From contig JACRLC010000041.1 of assembly GCA_016235425.1 (NCBI GenBank), positions 1 to 55,292 of the forward strand: 55,292 nt of DNA, given 5' to 3'. The position numbers and the translations under genes were made by a program. Below are positions 49,268 through 55,292 of the stretch, one piece after another (the first letter of the stretch is position 1; each line of letters begins with the position of its first letter). The DNA comes from Chloroflexota bacterium. GTDB taxonomy: Bacteria > Chloroflexota > Anaerolineae > Anaerolineales > Villigracilaceae. A model generated the notes under the pieces. That model was not told the DNA's origin and did no database searches. It saw nothing but the letters and a program-made list of their open reading frames with translations.

Positions 49268-51250
49268 ATGCACTACGGCAGCTGGTTTACATACATGCGT
49301 TCGGGCGACCAAAAGCCCAAAGTGACGCGCGAATTACTGGTACGCGTCCTCAACTATGCCAAACCTTACTGGGGACACATCGGCGGGATGTTGTTGACGA
49401 TCCTGCTCACCACGGGGTTTAGCCTCGTCACGCCGCTGATATTCAGGCAGATGATCGACCAAACCCTGCCCGCCAAAAATTTCAATCAACTCATTCTGCT
49501 CGCGGGCGCATTATTGGCGGTGCCTCTCATCGAAGGCGGGATCAACGTCATCCAACGCAGGCTCAACTCCACCGTCGGCGAGGGCGTCATCTACGACTTA
49601 CGCGTGGCGCTTTTCGGCAAACTGCAACGGATGAGTCTGCGCTTCTTCACCAACACCAAAGTCGGTGAATTGATGTCGCGTCTCAATAACGACGTGGTCG
49701 GCGCACAGAACGCCATCAGCAACACCATCGTCGGCATCATCACCAACCTCATCGAGACAATTGCGATTCTCGCCGTCATGCTTTCGCTCGAATGGAAACT
49801 GACTCTCGTCAGCGTGCTCATCCTGCCGCTGTTCATCTTCTTTGCGCAACGGCTCGGCACCGTCCTGCGCGACATCGCCCGCGAAGCGATGGATCACAAC
49901 GCCAAGATGAACGCGCACATGAACGAGACCCTCAACATCGGCGGCGCGTTGCTCGTCAAATTGTTCGGACGCGCCAACCAGGAAACCGACCGCTTCCGCC
50001 AGCGCGCCTCCAGCGTGCGCGACATCGGCATCCGCCGTGCAGTCATCGGCTCGTCGTTCTTCGTCATGCTCGGCCTCGTCAGCGCGGTGGGCATGGCGCT
50101 CGTCTATGGCCTCGGCGGCTGGTACGTCATTCAAGGCACGTTCACTATCGGCACCATTGTCGCGTTCGGCTCGTATCTCGGTCAACTCTACAACTCGCTT
50201 CAAGGACTGGCGGGCGCGCCCGTCGAATTCTCCACGTCCATGGTCAGTTTCGAGCGTGTCTTCGAAGTCATTGACTTGCCGCAGGATATCGCCGAAAAAG
50301 ACCCTTCGACCACGCTCAGGACGAACGAAATAAAAGGCGAACTCGAATTCGATAACGTCACCTTCAACTATCGCGTCGACGAAACCAAACTGCTCAAGGA
50401 TGTCAAACGTTACGGAAAGATGGAGGACGTGGGCGCGGTCTTGTCTTTGACGGATAAAGACCGTGGACCGAAGACGATGGACGGTCAACGGTCCGCGGTC
50501 AACGGTCAAGAACGAAGCGCTTCTCGCGACGGGGAAGCTGACTCAACATCCCAAGCCAGAGAGGTCGCTTTGGAGGAAGTCTCCTTTACCGCCGCGTCGG
50601 GACAGTTGGTCGCGTTAGTCGGTCCCTCCGGCGCTGGCAAAACCACGCTGACGTATCTCATCCCGCGATTGTATGATCCCACCGACGGCGTCATCCGCAT
50701 TGACGGGCATGACGTGAAGGATGTGACACTCGACTCGCTCGCCAACGCCATCGGCATGGTGACGCAGGAGACGTACCTTTTCCACGACACCATCCGCACC
50801 AACCTGACGTATGCCCGCCCCGACGCATCGCCCGCCGAAGTGGAAGCCGCCGCGCGCGCCGCGAACATTCACCAGTTCATTATGGATTTGCCCGACGGCT
50901 ACGACACGATCGTCGGCGAGCGCGGCTACCGTTTGAGCGGCGGCGAAAAACAACGCATTGCATTGGCGCGTGTCATCCTCAAAGACCCGCGCATCCTTGT
51001 CCTCGACGAAGCCACCAGCCACCTCGACAGCGAATCCGAATCCCTGATCCAGGATGCGTTGAAGCGCGTGATGGCCGGGCGGACGAGCATCGTCATCGCC
51101 CACCGCCTGTCCACGATTCTCGCGGCGGATTTGATTTTGGTGATGGATCGCGGCAAGATTGTTGAACGCGGCACGCACGAGCAATTGCTCGCGCTCAATG
51201 GGTTGTATGCCCAACTTTACGAAACGCAATTTAAACGTGAGAGAGTTTGA
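49268..51250 (+). CDS. ABC exporter half-transporter with repeat-derived insert in its nucleotide-binding domain
   Basis: 660 residues: six-helix transmembrane domain (~30-320), then the ATPase domain with Walker A GPSGAGKTT (~451), signature LSGGEKQR (~556), Walker B ILVLDEAT (~577) and H-loop IAHRLST. It probably works as a dimer exporting lipids, drugs or peptides. Between residues ~340 and ~440 there is extra sequence. The word DPSTTLRT comes from a dispersed repeat (50302-50322), and a segment after FNYRVDETKLLKDV is encoded partly by iterated ACGGTC words (50458-50510). Copies of its 3' end recur downstream. Confidence 0.9.
   Translation: MHYGSWFTYMRSGDQKPKVTRELLVRVLNYAKPYWGHIGGMLLTILLTTGFSLVTPLIFRQMIDQTLPAKNFNQLILLAGALLAVPLIEGGINVIQRRLNSTVGEGVIYDLRVALFGKLQRMSLRFFTNTKVGELMSRLNNDVVGAQNAISNTIVGIITNLIETIAILAVMLSLEWKLTLVSVLILPLFIFFAQRLGTVLRDIAREAMDHNAKMNAHMNETLNIGGALLVKLFGRANQETDRFRQRASSVRDIGIRRAVIGSSFFVMLGLVSAVGMALVYGLGGWYVIQGTFTIGTIVAFGSYLGQLYNSLQGLAGAPVEFSTSMVSFERVFEVIDLPQDIAEKDPSTTLRTNEIKGELEFDNVTFNYRVDETKLLKDVKRYGKMEDVGAVLSLTDKDRGPKTMDGQRSAVNGQERSASRDGEADSTSQAREVALEEVSFTAASGQLVALVGPSGAGKTTLTYLIPRLYDPTDGVIRIDGHDVKDVTLDSLANAIGMVTQETYLFHDTIRTNLTYARPDASPAEVEAAARAANIHQFIMDLPDGYDTIVGERGYRLSGGEKQRIALARVILKDPRILVLDEATSHLDSESESLIQDALKRVMAGRTSIVIAHRLSTILAADLILVMDRGKIVERGTHEQLLALNGLYAQLYETQFKRERV
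50302..50510. repeat. Dispersed repeats translated inside the ABC exporter
   Basis: CCTTCGACCACGCTCAGGAC (50303-50322) is a variant of the nuoL repeat CCTTCGACAAGCTCAGGAC. Farther on, 50458-50510 iterates GACCGTGGACCG, GGACGGTCAACGGTC and GCGGTCAACGGTC. Both keep the frame. Together they lengthen the region around the first strands of the ATPase domain. Confidence 0.65.
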
Positions 51251-51341
51251 CCCCCTCCTACCTCCCCCAAACCCGACATTGAAACTCTTTCTGGATTCAT
51301 CTAAAATATAAATTGTCAGATTTGGAGAAGGTGCCGAAGGC

Positions 51342-51395
51342 GGAGGGGGGTATAGTCAGTTGTATGAGACACAGTTTCGAGGGGAGAGGGTGTAA
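51342..51395 (+). pseudogene. Shard of an ABC exporter 3' end (copy 2)
   Basis: In one frame this reads [17 protein letters not shown] and stop, matching the last residues of the intact exporter ([15 protein letters not shown]). It lies ~90 bp after the intact gene's stop. Confidence 0.75.
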
Positions 51396-51424
51396 AGGTT
51401 TGGCGTTTGAAGTAAAATAAGCGC

Positions 51425-51721
51425 ATGGCTGTTGCTTATCCTTTCGATGTTACCCGTCTTGTTGACATCTGCCGCCAAAACGACGTTTCGATGGTGGGCG
51501 TATTTGGTTCAATGGCGCGCGGGGAGGCGAAGAAGAAAAGCGATATTGACTTGATCATCCGTTTTTCAAAGCGAAAAAGTTTGTTGACGATGGTCCGCCT
51601 GGAACGCGAACTTTCCGAAGCATTGGGTCGCAAGGTGGATTTACTCACCGAGGCGGCAATCAGCCCGTATATACGTGAGAGGGTGATGAAGGAACTAAGG
51701 GTGTTCTATGGCACGCGATGA
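51425..51721 (+). CDS. mntA: MntA-like nucleotidyltransferase antitoxin
   Basis: 98 residues of the minimal nucleotidyltransferase family. Catalytic motif GSMARGEA...SDIDL is present, with the last Asp at VDLL. In characterised MntA/HepT pairs MntA blocks the HEPN toxin by adding AMP to it. Its 3' end overlaps hepT by 14 bp. The pair sits between two ABC exporter shards. Confidence 0.9.
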   Translation: MAVAYPFDVTRLVDICRQNDVSMVGVFGSMARGEAKKKSDIDLIIRFSKRKSLLTMVRLERELSEALGRKVDLLTEAAISPYIRERVMKELRVFYGTR

Positions 51722-52055
51722 ACTGCTTTATTTGCGCCATATTTTGGATGCGATAAACGTCGTTGAAGAATATCTGGAGGGAGTCAGCGAAGACCAATTC
51801 AACAATACTCGTCTGCTTCAAGACGGGGTGATACGCCAGATTGAAATCATCGGAGAGGCATCCCGACACATTTCAAAGGATATTCGTCGCACGTATCCCG
51901 AAGTTCCCTGGCAGGATGTTACAGGTATGCGCGATAAACTCATCCACGATTATTTCGGCGTTGACCTTGAAAAGGTCTGGCTCACCGCACAGGAAGACCT
52001 GCCTGTTTTGAAAGGACAGGTTATTGGCATTTTGAAAGATTACGGGCAGGAATAG
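51708..52055 (+). CDS. hepT: HepT-like HEPN ribonuclease toxin
   Basis: 115 residues, all helical. The HEPN active-site motif R-x4-H is RDKLIH in TGMRDKLIHDYFG. Known HepT toxins cleave RNA (for example tRNA or mRNA). It overlaps mntA in the usual order, and is followed 11 bp later by an in-frame ABC-like fragment fused to a BrnT-like remnant. Confidence 0.9.
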   Translation: MARDELLYLRHILDAINVVEEYLEGVSEDQFNNTRLLQDGVIRQIEIIGEASRHISKDIRRTYPEVPWQDVTGMRDKLIHDYFGVDLEKVWLTAQEDLPVLKGQVIGILKDYGQE

Positions 52056-52066
52056 CAGAAGGGAAA

Positions 52067-52215
52067 CGCACGAGGAGTTGCTCGCGACGGGAGGATTGTT
52101 GCTGGTCTGTTTTGTTGAACGACACGAAGATGTAATCCGAATCATTACGGTGCGACCCGCCACCAGCCAAGAGAAAAAAGATTATGAAGAAAACGCCCGC
52201 TTCCAAACCCCGTAA
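52067..52215 (+). pseudogene. Relic: ABC 3' fragment fused to the C-terminus of a BrnT-like toxin
   Basis: One open frame begins THEELLATGGL, the motif found near the end of ABC exporters. It continues in frame as LLVCFVERHEDVIRIITVRPAT, which resembles the C-terminal strand and R-I-I-S-A-R-x-A-T motif of BrnT (DUF497). It lacks a start codon, ribosome-binding site and the toxin's first half. Confidence 0.6.
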
Positions 52216-52224
52216 AATCAAGGA

Positions 52225-52423
52225 ATGGCTTCCGAATATCGCTTTGACTATAAAAAAGCGAAGCCGAATCGTTTTGCTGGAAAAATGAAACGGACCCCCT
52301 GTTGTGGTTCTGCTTGATGACGACGTTGCAAAAGTTTTCAATACAACAGAACAGGTAAACAAAGCCTTGCGCGCCCTGATTTCAGCGATACCAGAAGCGA
52401 ATATAAAAGCGCCTGCAAAGTAA
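52225..52423 (+). pseudogene. BrnT-partner-like antitoxin gene with a one-base frameshift
   Basis: ATG 52225 opens MASEYRFDYKKAKPNRFAGK, typical of small partners of BrnT-like toxins. The frame then stops, but shifting by one base at the C5 run (52295-52299) gives [13 protein letters not shown] and [17 protein letters not shown] to a stop at 52423. One missing C would restore a ~66-residue protein. Confidence 0.65.
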
Positions 52424-52659
52424 CCAGCCACCTCGACAGCGAATCCGAATCCCTGATTCAAGACGCGCTGAAGCGTGTCATGGCTGGGCGGACGAGCATC
52501 GTCATCGCCCACCGCCTGTCCACGATTCTCGCGGCGGATTTGATTTTGGTGATGGATCGGGGACGAATCATCGAACGCGGAGCACACGAGCAGTTGCTTG
52601 CGCTCGATGGATTGTATGCTCAGCTTTATGAAACGCAGTTTAGAGGGGAACGCGTTTAA
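52424..52659 (+). pseudogene. Shard of an ABC exporter 3' end (copy 3, 236 bp)
   Basis: Reads [20 protein letters not shown] onward to QFRGERV and stop, the last ~78 residues of the exporter. A block of 74 bases (52486-52559) is identical to 51077-51150 of the intact gene, while flanking parts differ, a pattern fitting gene conversion between tandem paralogues. It begins directly after the antitoxin-like stop. Confidence 0.85.
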
Positions 52660-52690
52660 CCACAGATGAACGTAGATAAAAAGGATTTTG
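52657..52690. repeat. ACCACAGATGAACG-type short repeat
   Basis: TAACCACAGATGAACG then TAGATAAAAAGGATTTT, a widespread intergenic word. It follows the ABC shard stop and precedes the convergent reverse transcriptase gene. There is no space for a structured RNA of normal retron size in 52660-52719. Confidence 0.5.
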
Positions 52691-52719
52691 TAGGGATAGG
52701 CTTTGTGTCCGTCTCCCTT

Positions 52720-53607
52720 TTATATTGACTGAAACTCGTCAAGCAATTTTTGCCCTCGAGCTGGATTGACTTCAAGAACATATTGAATTTTTCCAAAAAT
52801 ACTTTCCTTGAATTCTTCTACAGGTACATCACCCGCAATCATCTCAATCCCTTTCACTTTGCACAAGTGAAGGGTCATTCGCAAATTTCGATAATATTCT
52901 TTTGGGACATTTACTTTGTGATTTATAACATACCCGGTCACTTCTTGTTTACCTGTTCTTGGCATTGGTCTTTTCTTTTTGGGTAAGTGATGTAATGTAA
53001 AACCTTCTTGTTTCATAATCAGCGTGAACAGGTTTACCAAATTTGGTATTCTATATCCACCAGAGATAGTCAAATCGTCCTGATAAAATGTAAAAGTAAT
53101 CCTGTGTTGATTGCAAAGTTTTTGAATGCGTGGGGTAATTGGGGCCAAAATCAAATTCGCCAATGTTGAACTTGTAGGAAAACCTTGTGCCAAGCTACCT
53201 TTGTATGTGGTCAAACGAGTTAATAGCGAAGCAACATCACTTGAATAACCCAGGCTCAACAAGAGTTTTTGAACTCTTGTGAAGTGGATACTTGGGTAAA
53301 AGTCTTTTATGTCCAAGCCATAAACAAAAGGTTTTCCTTTATGCTGTTCAGCATTTATCTTTGGTGATTTTCCCATTACTGAACCATATAAACTTCCTGG
53401 TAAAGGGATTTTTTGCAGAATTTGCTTATTGATAAGCCGTTGCACTTTTTTTAATTTGTTCGATGGATCACAGATTTCTCTAATTTTCCCCTCTATTACC
53501 TTTGGACCAAATTTTACATTTTCGTCTATTGAACTTGCCAAATGTTGTAATTGGCTTGCAGGAATACTTAAGATTCTTTCCAAGTCTTGGTACGATTGAA
53601 GTTCCAT
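52720..53607 (-). CDS. Retron-type reverse transcriptase
   Basis: 295 residues, the size of retron RTs. Retron marks are NAEQH (85-89, the NAxxH motif), VYGLDIKDFYPSI (~95-107), QGFPTSSTLAN (~141-151), catalytic YQDD (175-178) and VTG (223-225, followed by YVINHKVNVPKEYYR). The usual YADD is YQDD here. Retrons make branched multicopy single-stranded DNA from an adjacent RNA and act in phage defence. It starts 6 bp after the XRE gene. No msr-msd RNA is obvious nearby. AT-rich, likely acquired. Confidence 0.9.
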   Translation of the reverse strand: MELQSYQDLERILSIPASQLQHLASSIDENVKFGPKVIEGKIREICDPSNKLKKVQRLINKQILQKIPLPGSLYGSVMGKSPKINAEQHKGKPFVYGLDIKDFYPSIHFTRVQKLLLSLGYSSDVASLLTRLTTYKGSLAQGFPTSSTLANLILAPITPRIQKLCNQHRITFTFYQDDLTISGGYRIPNLVNLFTLIMKQEGFTLHHLPKKKRPMPRTGKQEVTGYVINHKVNVPKEYYRNLRMTLHLCKVKGIEMIAGDVPVEEFKESIFGKIQYVLEVNPARGQKLLDEFQSI

Positions 53608-53613
53608 TTTGCC

Positions 53614-53913
53614 CTATGAAATGGTTTTTTGTAATCTCACCATTTCAATTTGAACTATCAAATCTCTCATTTTCATTAGCAAATCTCTCTCCTGTGGACT
53701 GACTTCTTTCTTGCTCATATCTAATTCCAAGAACAGCAGGCCAACAGGAATATCAAGACTACTTGCCAATTCTTTTAGAAAAGAAAGACTAGGCTCACGT
53801 TTATCGTTTTCAATTAAAGAAATATAGTTTGTGGAAACTTTAATGCGTTCAGCCAAATCTGATTGCTTTAGCCCTTTTGAAATTCGTAGCAGCTTGATAG
53901 TTTTGCCTATCAT
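53614..53913 (-). CDS. XRE-family HTH regulator next to the retron RT
   Basis: 99 residues. The N-terminal HTH (KLLRISKGLKQSDLAERIKV, then TNYISLIENDKREPSLSFLK) is typical XRE. The C-terminal ~35 residues are helical and could mediate dimerisation. It lies 6 bp upstream of the RT gene on the same strand. Some retron types carry an HTH protein as a module; whether it is regulator or effector here is unknown. AGGA lies 7 bp before the ATG. Confidence 0.88.
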   Translation of the reverse strand: MIGKTIKLLRISKGLKQSDLAERIKVSTNYISLIENDKREPSLSFLKELASSLDIPVGLLFLELDMSKKEVSPQERDLLMKMRDLIVQIEMVRLQKTIS

Positions 53914-54265
53914 GGGGGTATCCTATAAAAGAGTCTGCCGCGAACAATGAAAACACAGATTCCCACTGCTCACGGCGTAATTTGTAGTGGATGGAGTCGT
54001 TCAATCTGTTCAGAGCGTATCGAGTAACAGTAGCGATGACAACATTCACAAGTTGCCATACACGTTCGCTGTTACACGTTGCGGACTTTAGCTCTTTACG
54101 AATTAGTCTTTCCAGACTATCAAGGGCCTTAATCCGCTCTGCGTTGAGCACCAGCTGTTGCGTAGAGCGAGTCTCTTGGCTCAACATCCACTGTTTTGTC
54201 ACAGCGATAAGTTGAGCGATGGACTCGACCACCGTATCCAGCGAGTGCCGTTTTGGGGTTGACAT
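53849..54265 (-). CDS. Unrecognised helical protein upstream of the retron genes
   Basis: 138 residues, predicted helical (SERLIRKELKSAT-like segments, then VWQLVNVVIATVTRYALNRL). I recognise no family. A strong GAAAGGAGGT precedes the ATG. Its last ~22 codons overlap the XRE gene by 65 bp in another frame, so its 3' end may have been disturbed. An alternative is that part of 53914-54265 is a non-coding retron RNA and this frame is fortuitous. Confidence 0.5.
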   Translation of the reverse strand: MSTPKRHSLDTVVESIAQLIAVTKQWMLSQETRSTQQLVLNAERIKALDSLERLIRKELKSATCNSERVWQLVNVVIATVTRYALNRLNDSIHYKLRREQWESVFSLFAADSFIGYPHDRQNYQAATNFKRAKAIRFG

Positions 54266-54307
54266 AAGCTTTTACCTCCTTTCTTGACAAAGTCATGCTG
54301 GTCAAGG

Positions 54308-55292
54308 TGTCAGTAACGGTGGTAAAAGTACCCAAAAACGCGACTTAAAAAGTCCTCTAAAGCGCGACTAAAATGTACCTTCCTTAGAGGTTCAAGGAGG
54401 TACGCCCATGATAGGTAAGGAGGATTTTGCCGTGATTCAAGCATTACATCAACGCGGCGTGTATCAGAAAGATATCGCCGAAGAGTTGCAGGTGCATCCC
54501 AGGACGGTCAGTCGCGCCCTTCAGCGCCAGGGGGCACCAGAACGAGAACGGGTGAACCGAGGCAGCAAATTGGATGCGCACAAAGGGAAGGTGGATCAGT
54601 TGTTATCCGAAGGTGTATGGAATGCGCGTGTGATCTTGCGCGAGATCCAGGCGGAGGGATACGAGGGAGGCTATAGCATTCTGCTGGAGTATATCCAGCC
54701 CAAGCGTACTCTGCGACCGGGTCAAGCCACGGTGCGCTTTGAGACGGAACCGGGGAAACAGCTGCAGAGCGATTGGGGGGAATTAGTGGTGGAGATCGCC
54801 GGGCAGTTGCGCAAAGTGCATTTCATCGTGAATGAGTTGGGTTACTCGCGACGGTTCCATTTCTGGTGCACGGAGAGTGAGGACGCCGAGCACACCTATG
54901 AAGGAATTAATTCGCAGCTTCGAATACCTTGGCGGAGTCACAGCCGAAGTGTTAGTAGACAACCAGAAGAGTGCCGTACTGGAAGCCTCGAATAGCGGGC
55001 ATCCGAAATTCAACGAGCGCTTTGTCGATCTGGCTGGACACTATGGGTTCACACCCCGGGCTTGCAAACCCTATCGAGCGCGCACCAAAGGCAAAGATGA
55101 ACGGATGGTCGGGTACATCAAGCAAAATTTCTTTGTCCGCTATCGCCGCTTCGAGGGCTGGGCACACCTGAACCAACTGGCTGAAAAGTGGCTGAAAGAA
55201 GAAGCGGATGCGCGTCTGCAAGGAACGGTGAAGGAGGTGGTGGCGGAGCGCTTCGAGCGAGAAAAACCGTTTCTCCAACCTCTGCCGCAGAT
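54308..55292 (+). mobile_element. IS21-family insertion sequence (left part, right edge outside window)
   Basis: Left end TGTCAGTAACGGTGGTAAAA at ~54308. Three related words follow: GGTAAAAGTACC, GCGACTTAAAAAGTCC and GCGACTAAAATGTACC, the multiple transposase-binding repeats usual for IS21 ends. The istA gene follows at 54408. The element lies 43 bp upstream of the minus-strand gene at 53849-54265. The istB gene and right end are beyond the window. Confidence 0.85.
54408..55292 (+). pseudogene. istA: IS21 transposase IstA with a one-base insertion; 3' partial
   Basis: Frame 1 encodes the N-terminal HTH (HQRGVYQKDIAEELQVHPRT) and the first catalytic Asp (QSDWGE). The frame breaks after HTYEG. 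Removing one A at 54905-54906 joins it to LIRSFEYLGG and then VLVDNQKSAV (second Asp) and KGKDERMVGYIKQNF (Glu), completing the DDE triad, open to the window edge. AAGGAGG precedes the ATG at 54408. Confidence 0.85.

Noticed and set aside
50041-50274. Alternative-frame open stretches in the ABC exporter region
   Set aside because: They are His/Arg-rich shadow frames of the transmembrane domain coding sequence.
52720-53607. Diversity-generating retroelement reverse transcriptase
   Set aside because: The RT has NAxxH, QGxPTS and VTG motifs of retrons. No adenine-rich variable repeat/template repeat pair or accessory Avd gene was seen.

Overview
The window looks like chromosomal DNA of an Anaerolineae-type Chloroflexota bacterium. 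This is inferred from the mix of genes: nuoJKLMN, a yqeY-pgpH-ybeY-dgkA block, PduO-type adenosyltransferase, many GNAT acetyltransferases, S1C and M6 secreted proteases, lipoproteins with Thr/Pro-rich spacers, and spacers full of short dispersed repeats. Most genes are GC-rich. The 46.6-49.0 kb and 52.7-54.3 kb stretches are clearly AT-richer and look acquired.

Layout. 0-4.4 kb: the 3' part of a large secreted LCAT-like hydrolase, a membrane protein, and a broken partial copy of that membrane gene. 4.4-10.8 kb: nuoJKLMN, the membrane arm of complex I, with its own promoter and a terminator. 10.9-12.3 kb: tRNA-Lys(CTT), then DUF554 and a cobalamin adenosyltransferase on the minus strand. 12.3-16.6 kb: a membrane adenylate cyclase, a Het-C/phospholipase C-like protein and an orphan DNA methyltransferase in one overlapping plus-strand unit. 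16.6-20.1 kb: yqeY, pgpH, ybeY, dgkA. 20.3-21.2 kb: endonuclease IV-like protein. 21.2-28.4 kb, minus strand: an S1C protease/anchored protein/PrsW-like operon, then formyltransferase, GNAT, NarL-type regulator, DinB-like, SDR and M23 genes.

28.4-33.6 kb is the most striking regulated unit. Two secreted zinc metalloproteases each have a sigma70-like promoter, a cyclic-di-GMP-I (GEMM) riboswitch and a following hairpin, built to the same plan. 34-36.5 kb: Hsp20, a BMP-type lipoprotein and a degenerate receiver. 36.6-40.8 kb: a promoter, a 27-codon leader peptide and two competing hairpins precede five consecutive GNAT genes. 40.9-46.4 kb: small accessory genes (zinc ribbons, HAD, HD, DinB, DUF4287, a metacaspase), two of them broken by single-base shifts.

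46.6-54.3 kb is a defence and mobile-element island: a TdeIII-like type II restriction-modification pair, an ABC exporter whose 3' end recurs as shards around an MntA/HepT module and a BrnT-like relic, and a retron-type reverse transcriptase with an XRE regulator. An IS21-family element closes the window and runs off its right edge.

Repeats shape the region. An 89-bp palindromic element occurs twice in inverted orientation, one copy supplying a stop codon. Short dispersed repeats are translated in frame inside NuoL and the ABC exporter. Four single-base indels between 42.8 and 54.9 kb could be real decay or consensus errors.
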